Shown: piece after piece, positions 1 to 8,086 of the stretch
Numbering within the stretch: position 1 is the stretch's first letter
Layout: every line of letters begins with the position of its first letter
Assembly: GCA_964456445.1 (NCBI GenBank)
Contig: CAYWBI010000016.1
Span: forward strand, 1 to 39,420
Origin: CAYWBI01 sp964456445
Lineage (GTDB): Bacteria > Calditrichota > Calditrichia > Calditrichales > J004
Direction of reading: 5' to 3'
Length of the DNA stretch: 39,420 nt
Notes under the pieces: generated by a model
Database searches by the model: none
What the model saw: the letters and a program-made list of their open reading frames with translations, nothing else
Told to the model about the DNA's origin: nothing
Program-made: the position numbers and the translations under genes

Positions 1-599
1 CCGTTCGAATCAAATGAGGATTTGTCCTTCTATGTTCATGGGACATAATATTTTCCTTAATTCAAATTTTTAGAGAATGTTAAATTTAATAAAACCCTCA
101 TTTAAGTAAAAATTTTATCTTAGCGAATAAGTAGTTACAGCAAATGATCCGTTATCTAAAGCGATTAGACACACGTTAAAATAATGGACTAAAAGATATT
201 AGGCTGTACTTCACACTGCTTTCCTCTCCGTTTAACCACCATTCTTCGGCAATTTTATGCGACCATAAGAAGATATTGCACATTTCGGTGTTCACTATTT
301 AAAGAGTTGAACCCGCAACACAATCATCCTGTCTGGATGCAGGCCTTTGTTTGTCGTGGATATCGTCACAAAAAAAAATTGCGGACTCATGGTCTTCTCA
401 CCAATGTCGAATCTGTACTCTTATTCGGATGAAAATATTTAAAAAATGCCTGTAATGAAATAAAGTGGCAATAACACATGAATAAAAATTGAATAAAAGA
501 AATCTATGTATTAAATTTCCCATTTATGTTAATTTCATCGTTTGATGAAAAGATAGATTGGATAAAGCCAAATTAATTTAAACCCAAGGTGTACTGCAC
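1..599. other. Intergenic region upstream of nqrA
   Basis: No convincing gene is visible here; all frames are broken by frequent stops and the region is AT-rich. It should hold the nqr promoter. A weak sigma-70-like pair, TTGAAT at 489-494 and TAAATT at 512-517 with a 17-base spacer, is the best candidate I see, but such matches are common by chance in AT-rich DNA. The first 48 bases are open in frame 1 and end in TAA, so they could be the tail of an upstream gene, but they are too short to identify. Confidence 0.4.
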
Positions 600-1961
600 A
601 TGGCAAACTTCAAATTGAAGAAAGGTTTTGATATACCCGTCTCAGGCGCGGCCGAAAAGAAATGGTCGGAAGCGCTCTCACCGCAACGGGTTGCCTTACA
701 ACCTTATGAGTTTCGTGGGATCAAGGCCAGGCTGGAAGTGGCCGTTGGTGATGTCGTAAAAAAAGGCAGCTCCCTGTTCCACGCCAAAATGTACCCGGAT
801 ATGAAATTTACATCTCCGGTAAGTGGTAAAGTTGTAGAAATAAATCGTGGCCCCAGGCGTTTGTTGATGGAAATTGTTGTTGAAGTTGACAACAAAAAGG
901 CGGCGCTAAGTTTCGATAAAATCGCCCCCGATAAAATAGCACAAACGGATCGCGAAAAATTGGTCAGCTTGCTTATGAGCGGCGGGTTATGGCCCATGCT
1001 TCGTCAGCGGCCTTTTAATAAACTGGCCCATCCGAGTGAATTTCCACGCGATATCTTTATCTCCGGTATGGACACTGCGCCACTTTCCGCGGACATGTCC
1101 ATGATAATGGACGGACAAAAAGAAAATTTTCAGGCCGGTATAAATTGTTTAAGCCAATTGACTGATGGGAAAGTTTATTTAAGTACCTCAGCAGAAGGGC
1201 CCCGGGTTGATGCCTTTGCCGATGTAAGTGGCGTTGAACTGAATACCTTTTCCGGTCCGCATCCCGCTGGCAATGTTGGTGTGCAAATCCATCATATTAA
1301 GCCCATCAATAGTGGTGAAACTGTCTGGTACATCGCACCGTATGATGTGGCGATGTTTGGAAAATTTCTTATTTCGGGCGAGGTGCCGGTTGAACGGGTT
1401 GTTGCCCTGGCCGGAAATGGATTAAAGGATCGTAGTTATTTTAAAACCATATTGGGTGCCCCGGTTGCAGAATTTGTAAAGCCGGAAATGTTGACCGCCG
1501 ATGAAGTGCGCTATATAAATGGTAATGTACTAACCGGAACTAAAGTTTTATCAAAAGGGTATGTTGGCTTTTATAATAATCTTTTGAGCGTTATTCCCGA
1601 AGGCGAAAAGACGCTTAAATTTCTTGGCTGGTACCGTCCGGGAATCAATGTGCCAAGCCACTCGCGCACTTTCTTTTCTAAGTTAATGGGAAAAAAAGAC
1701 TTGCCAATGAGTACACTTTTAAATGGCGCCGAACGCGCCTTGATAATAAGCGGAGACTACGCAAGTGTTTTGCCCATGGATATCTATCCGGTTCATCTGG
1801 TGAAAAGTGTTCTGGCAGAAGATATTACCGAGATGGAAGGTTTGGGCATCCTGGAAGTTGATGAAGAAGATTTGGCCCTGTGTAGTTATATCTGCCCATC
1901 CAAATTTGATTTTGGCGCTACAGTACGTCACGGGCTGGACATGATTGAAAAAGAAGGATAG
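600..1961 (+). CDS. nqrA: Na+-translocating NADH:quinone reductase subunit A
   Basis: This is subunit A of the six-subunit Na+-NQR complex, which oxidises NADH, reduces ubiquinone/menaquinone and exports Na+. NqrA is the cytoplasmic-side subunit without a membrane segment, linked in the literature to quinone binding. The 453-residue length fits the family. The N-terminus has the family's barrel-sandwich, biotinyl-like region (roughly residues 30-90) and no signal peptide or transmembrane helix is visible. The ATG is preceded by AAGGTG at 586-591, 8 bases away. It is the first gene of a tight nqrABCDEF operon, which makes the assignment firm. Confidence 0.96.
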   Translation: MANFKLKKGFDIPVSGAAEKKWSEALSPQRVALQPYEFRGIKARLEVAVGDVVKKGSSLFHAKMYPDMKFTSPVSGKVVEINRGPRRLLMEIVVEVDNKKAALSFDKIAPDKIAQTDREKLVSLLMSGGLWPMLRQRPFNKLAHPSEFPRDIFISGMDTAPLSADMSMIMDGQKENFQAGINCLSQLTDGKVYLSTSAEGPRVDAFADVSGVELNTFSGPHPAGNVGVQIHHIKPINSGETVWYIAPYDVAMFGKFLISGEVPVERVVALAGNGLKDRSYFKTILGAPVAEFVKPEMLTADEVRYINGNVLTGTKVLSKGYVGFYNNLLSVIPEGEKTLKFLGWYRPGINVPSHSRTFFSKLMGKKDLPMSTLLNGAERALIISGDYASVLPMDIYPVHLVKSVLAEDITEMEGLGILEVDEEDLALCSYICPSKFDFGATVRHGLDMIEKEG

Positions 1962-2003
1962 GACTATAATAAAAATGTATCATAATCATGAAGGTATGAT
2001 AAA

Positions 2004-3188
2004 TTGAATTTTTTACAAAAGCTACTGGAAAACCAGAAAGGTGTTTTTGGAAAAGACGGAAAATTAGAAAAATATTTTCCGATTTTTGAAATGACGGAAA
2101 CGATCCTTTTCTGGACGAATACGCGGACAAAATCCGGACCTCATATCCGTGACGGTCTGGATACAAAACGGTTTATGATGACCGTAGTCGTGGCCTTGTT
2201 GCCTGTGACCTTTTTTGGAATGTATAATACCGGGTTTCAACATTTTAAAGCCCTGGGTATATCGCCGGCTTTTGCCGACGCCTTTGGTTTTGGTCTGTGG
2301 CAGGTATTGCCGATCATTCTTGTTTCTTACATTGTGGGCGGTTTTTGGGAAGTGTTGTTCGCCATTATTCGCAAGCATGAAGTAAATGAAGGGTTCCTAG
2401 TCACAGGTTTGTTGTTTCCGCTTGTACTGCCACCAACCATGCCTTTATGGGAAGTGGCCGTTGGCGTATCATTTGGCGTTGTTATCGGGAAGGAAGTTTT
2501 TGGCGGTACCGGGATGAATATCCTGAACCCCGCTTTGGTCGGCAGGGCATTTCTTTTCTTTGCCTACCCGGGTAAAATATCCGGTGATAAGGTCTGGACA
2601 GCAATCGATGCCGTAAAGGATAAAATCGTGGATGGTTTTTCCGGCGCGACACCCTTATCGGTAGCCGTTGGAGCGGAGCATGGGATGTCTTCAGTAAAGG
2701 CTGCCAGCGCTGCCGGGTTTTCTTTTCATGATATGTTTTTCGGGTTTATACCCGGTAGTATAGGTGAAACATCAACCTTTCTAATATTGATAGGAGCATT
2801 GATCTTAATCATTACAGGTGTTGGAAGTTGGCGTATTATGCTATCAACGGTGCTCGGTGGGCTGGCAATGGCCGGATTGTTTAATCTCCTTTCAGGGGCA
2901 AATTCATCTTCCATATTGTCTATGCCGGGTTACTATCATTTGGTTTTGGGCGGATTTGCTTTTGGGACGGTATTTATGGCGACCGATCCGGTTTCCGCCG
3001 CACAAACGACAAAAGGGAAGTGGATTTATGGCTTTTTGATCGGCGTTCTTGCCGTGTTGATCCGCACCGTGAACCCCGCATATCCGGAAGGTATGATGCT
3101 GGCCATTTTATTTATGAATGTCTTTTCACCACTGATCGATTATTTTGTGGTGCAGGGAAATATCAGGAGGAGGCTAAGTCGTGCATAG
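2004..3188 (+). CDS. nqrB: Na+-NQR subunit B, integral membrane, FMN-bearing
   Basis: Integral membrane subunit carrying a covalent FMN and forming much of the Na+ path. Multiple hydrophobic helices are visible from about residue 55 on. The flavin attachment motif SGATPL is present, with T216 as the expected phosphoester-linked threonine. The start is inferred to be TTG at 2004: nearby upstream ATGs at 1988 and 1996 run into stops at once, while AAGGT at 1991-1995 lies 8 bases before the TTG. The 394-residue length is normal. The end overlaps nqrC by 8 bases, implying translational coupling. Confidence 0.95.
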   Translation: MNFLQKLLENQKGVFGKDGKLEKYFPIFEMTETILFWTNTRTKSGPHIRDGLDTKRFMMTVVVALLPVTFFGMYNTGFQHFKALGISPAFADAFGFGLWQVLPIILVSYIVGGFWEVLFAIIRKHEVNEGFLVTGLLFPLVLPPTMPLWEVAVGVSFGVVIGKEVFGGTGMNILNPALVGRAFLFFAYPGKISGDKVWTAIDAVKDKIVDGFSGATPLSVAVGAEHGMSSVKAASAAGFSFHDMFFGFIPGSIGETSTFLILIGALILIITGVGSWRIMLSTVLGGLAMAGLFNLLSGANSSSILSMPGYYHLVLGGFAFGTVFMATDPVSAAQTTKGKWIYGFLIGVLAVLIRTVNPAYPEGMMLAILFMNVFSPLIDYFVVQGNIRRRLSRA

Positions 3189-3915
3189 TAACGCTCAAAC
3201 ATACCGTTTTGCCTTGATTATCACATTGGCCTGTAGTTTACTTCTTGCGGCAGCGGCAACTTTGTTAAAGCCGCGCCAGGTTGAAAATGAAAAGCTTGAT
3301 ATGAAAATCAATATTTTGAAGAGTGCAGAAATAACCCAAACAGATAAAGATTATTCCCGCGCTCAGATCCAAACCCTTTATTCATCGAATATTGCCGGTT
3401 GTGTGATCGATAAAACGGGCCAATTACTTACCGGTAAAACCCCCGAAAATTTAGACCCGAAAAAAGACACAGCACTTTTACCAGTGTTTGAATATAAGGT
3501 GGGCGAAGAAGTAAAGGCCTATATTATTCCGATTTCAGGTCATGGTTTATGGTCCACCATCTATGGCTATCTTGCAATCGAACCCGATGGTAACACCATA
3601 AAAGGGATCACCTTTTATAAAAACGGTGAAACGCCTGGTCTCGGTGGAGAAATTGAGAAAAAATGGTACACTGATAATTATAAAGGTAAAAAAATATTTG
3701 ATCCGCAAGGCAACCTGGTTTCGATTACGGTTGTAAAGGGAAAAATAGCCGATCGTGGTATTCCTGAAAATGAACAGTATCATTATGTGGACGGCATTAG
3801 CGGCGCATCCCTGACCGGACGTGGCGTCACACATTTCTTAAAAGATAATTTGAAAGAGTACGAGCCTTTTTTAAAAAAATTGTCAAACTCAAAGGAGATA
3901 AAGAATAATGGCTGA
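3181..3915 (+). CDS. nqrC: Na+-NQR subunit C, covalent FMN subunit
   Basis: Subunit with one N-terminal membrane anchor (about residues 10-27) and a periplasm-facing FMN-binding domain. The flavin-attachment signature DGISGASLTG is seen near the C-terminus, with T212 as the expected flavinylated residue. Attachment normally needs the ApbE flavin transferase, which is not encoded in this window. The start is GTG at 3181, supported by a strong AGGAGGAGG at 3165-3173. It overlaps nqrB upstream and nqrD downstream by 8 bases each. Confidence 0.95.
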   Translation: MHSNAQTYRFALIITLACSLLLAAAATLLKPRQVENEKLDMKINILKSAEITQTDKDYSRAQIQTLYSSNIAGCVIDKTGQLLTGKTPENLDPKKDTALLPVFEYKVGEEVKAYIIPISGHGLWSTIYGYLAIEPDGNTIKGITFYKNGETPGLGGEIEKKWYTDNYKGKKIFDPQGNLVSITVVKGKIADRGIPENEQYHYVDGISGASLTGRGVTHFLKDNLKEYEPFLKKLSNSKEIKNNG

Positions 3916-4570
3916 ACAATTAGCTCCGGTAAAAACTCCCCGAGAGAAGTGGTTTTCCAAAAAGAACATGAAAGTTCTCCGGATGCCGATCAGCGAAAAC
4001 AACCCCATCACTTTCCAGGTGCTTGGAATATGTTCATCGCTCGCGGTGACCGTTCAAATGCAGACCGCTTTGGTAATGTCCCTGGCTTTGATGTTTGTGG
4101 TAACACTTTCAAATGTTAGTATTTCAATGTTACGTAAACAAATTCCTTCCAATATTCGAATCATTGTAGAATTGGCAATTATCGCCACGCTTGTAATTTT
4201 AGTGGATCAAATTCTCAAAGCCTTTTTATTTAATATAAGCAAGCAATTGAGTGTTTTCGTTGGTTTGATTATCACAAATTGTATTTTGATGGGCAGGGCC
4301 GAAGCTTTTGCCTTACAAAACAAGCCCTGGCCTTCGTTTCTTGACGGGTTGGGCAATGCCCTTGGTTATGGTTGGATATTAATGGTCATTGCCACCTTCA
4401 GGGAAATATTGGGCAGTGGCAGTTTCTTCGGTTTAAAAGTTATCCCGCAGGCAATGTATGCCGCGGGATATGAAAATATGGGGCTGATGGTCTTGGCACC
4501 CGGCGCATTTATTCTCCTTGGCCTTTTGATATGGGTTCAAAGGACAATTACCAACACCGTTCATGAATAA
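3908..4570 (+). CDS. nqrD: Na+-NQR subunit D, membrane subunit
   Basis: Hydrophobic subunit of about six helices, related to RnfE and to the paralogous NqrE. NqrD and NqrE form the pseudosymmetric pair that houses an intramembrane iron centre between conserved cysteines. Here these are likely the Cys of the ICSSLAV segment (about residue 42) and of the TNCILMGRAEAFA segment (about residue 118). AAGGAG precedes the ATG. The N-terminal ~25 residues are hydrophilic and lysine-rich, slightly longer than the compact Vibrio form. Confidence 0.94.
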   Translation: MAEQLAPVKTPREKWFSKKNMKVLRMPISENNPITFQVLGICSSLAVTVQMQTALVMSLALMFVVTLSNVSISMLRKQIPSNIRIIVELAIIATLVILVDQILKAFLFNISKQLSVFVGLIITNCILMGRAEAFALQNKPWPSFLDGLGNALGYGWILMVIATFREILGSGSFFGLKVIPQAMYAAGYENMGLMVLAPGAFILLGLLIWVQRTITNTVHE

Positions 4571-4582
4571 TAGAGGTTGATC

Positions 4583-5194
4583 ATGCTTGAACATTATCTA
4601 AGTTTATTTGTCAAGACCGTCTTTGTCGAAAATATACTGCTTGCTTTTTTCCTCGGGATGTGTTCTTTTCTTGCGATATCAAAAAAGGTTGAAACATCTG
4701 TGGGACTTGGTGCTGCGGTAATTTTTGTTATGACGATTACAACACCGGCAAACTGGGCCGTTAATGAATATCTGTTAAAAGACGGCGCCCTGGCCTGGGT
4801 TGGAATGCCAAATGTGGATCTAAGTTTTTTAGGCTTTATTAGTTACATATCCGTAATTGCAGCCATGGTTCAATTGGTGGAAATGATTCTGGATAGATAT
4901 TCACCAAAGTTATATACTGCGCTTGGTATTTTTCTGCCGTTGATCGCGGTAAACTGTGCCGTACTGGGTGCATCGTTGTTTATGGTGGAACGTCAATATA
5001 CCTTTGGGGAATCGCTTGTTTTCGGCTTTGGGTCCGGAACAGGTTGGGCGTTGGCAATTGTGGCAATGGCTGCCATCCGTCATAAAATGCGCTATTCGCA
5101 TATACCTGCCGGTTTACGTGGTTTAGGAATTACAATGCTTATGACGGGTCTTATGTCCATGGCGTTTATGATATTCTCTGGAATTCAACTATAA
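4583..5194 (+). CDS. nqrE: Na+-NQR subunit E, membrane subunit
   Basis: Six-helix membrane subunit paralogous to NqrD. The N-terminal LEHYLSLFVKTVFVENILL and the downstream VNCAVLGASLFMVER are classic NqrE segments, the latter holding one of the iron-binding cysteines. A TTG at 4577 would add two residues, but GAGG at 4573-4576 is positioned 6 bases before the ATG at 4583 and overlaps spacing for the TTG, so ATG 4583 is preferred (203 residues). It begins 12 bases after nqrD ends. Confidence 0.94.
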   Translation: MLEHYLSLFVKTVFVENILLAFFLGMCSFLAISKKVETSVGLGAAVIFVMTITTPANWAVNEYLLKDGALAWVGMPNVDLSFLGFISYISVIAAMVQLVEMILDRYSPKLYTALGIFLPLIAVNCAVLGASLFMVERQYTFGESLVFGFGSGTGWALAIVAMAAIRHKMRYSHIPAGLRGLGITMLMTGLMSMAFMIFSGIQL

Positions 5195-5208
5195 AAGGGG
5201 TTAGTTAG

Positions 5209-6435
5209 ATGCCTGTTACCGAAATTTTGGCGCTTAGCGCCGGTGTCTTTACCATAACAATTATGCTCCTGGTATTTGCATTAGTCTATGCCGAAGGCAA
5301 ATTGATTAATAAGGGTAAAGTAAAATTATTGATAAATGATAATGACGAAAAAAGTCCGGAAGTTGAAGCGGGTTCCAATCTTCTGGCTACTCTTTCCAAT
5401 AATCAAATTTTCCTGCCATCCGCTTGTGGTGGGCAGGGAACATGCGGGATGTGCAAGTGTCAGGTTTTGGATGGCGGCGGTGATGTCCTGCCGACAGAAG
5501 AATCTCAGCTCTCCCGCGGGGAAATAAAAGAACATACACGTCTGGCCTGCCAGGTTAAGGTTAAATCGGATATGAAAATCCATATCCCGGATGAGATATT
5601 TAATATTCAAAAATTTGAATGTACCGTCCGCTCCAACGGCAACGTGGCAACTTTTATCAAGGAATTGATCCTTGAATTACCAAAGGGGCAGCACCTGGAT
5701 TTTAAAGCAGGTGGCTATATTCAAATTTACATACCGCCCTATAAAATTTCCTATAAGGAATTTGACATTGAAGAACAATATCGCGGCGCCTGGGATCGCT
5801 TTAAACTTTGGGATTATACCGCGTCAAATGATGAAGAAATCTTCCGTGCTTATTCCATGGCTAACCACCCTGCAGAGGGCGATATTGTGATGCTTAATGT
5901 GCGTATTGCCACACCGCCTCCGGGGACAGATTTCCCGCCGGGAATATCCTCTTCCTATATATTTAATTTAAAACCGGGCGATAAGGTTATGGTCAGTGGA
6001 CCTTATGGTGAGTTTTTTATAAAAGATACCGAAAATGAAATGGTCTATATTGGCGGGGGGGCCGGAATGGCGCCGATGCGCAGTCATCTTTTTCATCTTT
6101 TTCATACATTGAAAACAAAACGTAAAGTGAGTTTTTTCTATGGGGCACGTTCCCTGCAGGAAATGTTTTATGATGAAGATTTTAAAAATATCGCCCGTCA
6201 GTACCCGAACTTCCATTACTATGTTGCCTTGTCCGATCCACAACCGGAAGACAACTGGACCGGACCAACCGGCTTTATCCATCAGGCGGTGGAAAACCTG
6301 TATCTTAAAGATCATGAAGCGCCCGAAGAAATTGAATATTACATGTGCGGCCCGCCCATGATGCTTAGCGCCGTGAACAATATGCTTTATAATTTGGGCG
6401 TCGAAAAAGAAATGATTGCATTCGACGAATTTTAA
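5209..6435 (+). CDS. nqrF: Na+-NQR subunit F, NADH dehydrogenase with 2Fe-2S and FAD
   Basis: Electron entry subunit: NADH to FAD to [2Fe-2S]. Visible in order are one N-terminal helix (about 5-28), a plant-type ferredoxin domain with ligands C73, C79, C82 and C114, an FAD domain with the RAYSMAN motif, and a ferredoxin-reductase NAD domain with the GGGAGMAPMRSH nucleotide loop and the C-terminal YMCGPPMM and final FDEF. The 408-residue length is normal. AAGGGG precedes the ATG. It is the last gene of the nqr operon, followed directly by an intrinsic terminator; neither apbE nor nqrM follows, although they often do in other genomes. Confidence 0.97.
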   Translation: MPVTEILALSAGVFTITIMLLVFALVYAEGKLINKGKVKLLINDNDEKSPEVEAGSNLLATLSNNQIFLPSACGGQGTCGMCKCQVLDGGGDVLPTEESQLSRGEIKEHTRLACQVKVKSDMKIHIPDEIFNIQKFECTVRSNGNVATFIKELILELPKGQHLDFKAGGYIQIYIPPYKISYKEFDIEEQYRGAWDRFKLWDYTASNDEEIFRAYSMANHPAEGDIVMLNVRIATPPPGTDFPPGISSSYIFNLKPGDKVMVSGPYGEFFIKDTENEMVYIGGGAGMAPMRSHLFHLFHTLKTKRKVSFFYGARSLQEMFYDEDFKNIARQYPNFHYYVALSDPQPEDNWTGPTGFIHQAVENLYLKDHEAPEEIEYYMCGPPMMLSAVNNMLYNLGVEKEMIAFDEF

Positions 6436-6448
6436 TAACTGTTTTATC

Positions 6449-6476
6449 GCGGAGGGTTTTCCCTCCGCTTTTTTTT
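6449..6476 (+). terminator. Rho-independent terminator of the nqr operon
   Basis: A perfect 8-bp stem GCGGAGGG / CCCTCCGC (6449-6456 with 6461-6468) closes a TTTT loop and is followed by eight T residues. It begins 13 bases after the nqrF stop codon and is the cleanest terminator in the window. Confidence 0.95.
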
Positions 6477-6886
6477 ATTAAATATTCAACCCATTTTCCT
6501 TATCCAAAGCATAGACTATTTTTCTTCTCTAAATTAATTCCGGAAATACGCTGCCAAACAAGGGACGCTAATATTTGAATTCAGAAAGTCACAATTAGCT
6601 GGCAGGTGAAGATACCGTTCTTTTCCTTCTCAATAAAGACAGTTATGGCATGTTCGGGGCTGGAAGTTTAGTAGTAAACGGACCATTGATATCTCATTAA
6701 GAGTCTAAAAATGTGTTTGAAAATTGATATTATGTTTTAGGTGCACCAATCTTTTGGACATATCTATATCTCAGATGGTAAAAGTTATTAGTATTATCTT
6801 TATTTTCTTTGTATTTTTGAAACCTATTCTTGTGTCGCCCGTCAATAAGTAAATCTTTTTAAAATTAACCTACTCACGGAGTAATT
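6477..6886. other. Intergenic region before the efflux operon
   Basis: About 410 AT-rich bases with no open frame of note. It should carry the promoter of the RND operon, but no clear -35/-10 pair or operator stands out. TGGCATGTTCGGGGCT at 6646-6661 resembles half of a sigma-54 site but lacks the TTGC block. GGAG a few bases before 6887 is the ribosome binding site of the next gene. Confidence 0.4.
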
Positions 6887-8005
6887 ATGTACCGTTATAT
6901 AGTTTATCTGTTAATTGCCATCATCGGCTTCAGCAGTTGTGGACAGCAACAGCCAAATAAGACCAGGCGCCAAAAGGGCCCCGATAAAACATCTGCTGTT
7001 AAGGACAGCCTTAAAAAGATAGATTCAAAAGAAGCCGATAAAACGCTCATTCCTGTGGAAGTAGCGGCAATTAGCAAAGGTTCCATTTCTGATTATATCC
7101 TGCTCAGTTCAAATCTTGAAACCGAAATTCAGGCAGATGTCTATGCACGTGCACAGGGTATTGTTGAGAAAATCATGAAAGAAGAAGGAAATTATGTAGA
7201 AAAGGGCGAAGTGATGCTACAACTTGAGGCCCAGGATTTCCAGATTGCGGAGCGCCAGGCCCATGTGGAATATGAGAAACAACTGAACAATTTTAAACGT
7301 CTGGACGTGATGCACAATAAAGCGTTAATGAGCGATGAAGAGTTTGAAGATGCAAAATTTGGTCTTAAATCCGCTGAACTAAATTGGGAAGACGCCAAAT
7401 TAAAATTGGATTATATGAGTATTCGTTCACCTATATCCGGTTGGGTTGGGGAACGGAATGCCAAGGTAGGTCAACGCATTCAGCCAACGGATAAAATATT
7501 TTCTGTTATAAACAGTTCCCAGGTAATTGCCGTGGTTTATGTGCCCGAAAAAAATATAGGCCAGTTGAAAAAGGGGCAAAAAGCCATTATCAGTTCAGAC
7601 AACCTTGGCGCCGTTCAATTTGATGGCTGGGTAAAACGTATCAGTCCGGTAGTGGACCCATCGAGCGGAACATTTAAAGTGACGGTGGGCGTCCGGAACG
7701 TAAAACGTGCTTTACGTCCCGGGATGTTTGTAAATGTTCATCTTATTATCAATACACATCCCGATGCTGTTTTGGTTCCGAAAACGGCGATCGTATATGA
7801 AAATGAATTTATGAATATCTACATCGTCAAGGATGGCGTTGCCCATAAAATCCGTTTAAATGCCGGTTTTGAAGACAGTGAAAAAATTGAGGCGCTTAGC
7901 GATGTTCAACCCGGCGAAAAAGTGATTGTCGTTGGGCAGGCCGGTATGAAAGATAAGGCAAAAGTGCGCATCGTGTCCGAGCGGAAAATTGAATATACAA
8001 ATTAA
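6887..8005 (+). CDS. RND efflux periplasmic adaptor lipoprotein (HlyD/AcrA family)
   Basis: Membrane-fusion protein that would bridge an inner-membrane RND pump to an outer-membrane channel. The N-terminus is a lipoprotein signal ending in FSSC with lipidated C18, followed by a charged linker. Then come the first lipoyl half (about 75-115), a short alpha-hairpin (about 120-170), the second lipoyl half with SPISGWVGER, a beta-barrel (about 210-290, including the DPSSGTFKV signature) and a membrane-proximal domain. The 372 residues are typical. GGAG lies just upstream of the ATG. The short hairpin and absence of a TolC-family gene leave the outer-membrane partner unknown. Confidence 0.92.
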   Translation: MYRYIVYLLIAIIGFSSCGQQQPNKTRRQKGPDKTSAVKDSLKKIDSKEADKTLIPVEVAAISKGSISDYILLSSNLETEIQADVYARAQGIVEKIMKEEGNYVEKGEVMLQLEAQDFQIAERQAHVEYEKQLNNFKRLDVMHNKALMSDEEFEDAKFGLKSAELNWEDAKLKLDYMSIRSPISGWVGERNAKVGQRIQPTDKIFSVINSSQVIAVVYVPEKNIGQLKKGQKAIISSDNLGAVQFDGWVKRISPVVDPSSGTFKVTVGVRNVKRALRPGMFVNVHLIINTHPDAVLVPKTAIVYENEFMNIYIVKDGVAHKIRLNAGFEDSEKIEALSDVQPGEKVIVVGQAGMKDKAKVRIVSERKIEYTN

Positions 8006-8006
8006 T

Positions 8007-8030
8007 TCCATTATTCGGTTAGCTAATGGA
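8007..8030 (+). other. Inverted repeat between adaptor and RND permease genes
   Basis: TCCATTA (8007-8013) and TAATGGA (8024-8030) form a 7-bp stem with a 10-base loop just after the adaptor stop codon. There is no T-run, so it is not a classical terminator. It may trim relative expression or stabilise the upstream mRNA, but that is conjecture. Confidence 0.35.
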
Positions 8031-8086
8031 TTTAGGTAAAATGAACTAGAGCATTCGTATCAATACGGCTAAGGTTGGAGAATCAG

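Noticed and set aside
1..48. Open frame ending in TAA at the left edge, possible tail of an upstream gene
   Set aside because: Only 15 codons with no recognisable motif; open frames this short are expected by chance.
6646..6661. TGGCATGTTCGGGGCT as a sigma-54 promoter of the efflux operon
   Set aside because: GG and GC are correctly spaced but the -12 block reads GGGC rather than TTGC, and it is over 220 bp from the gene.
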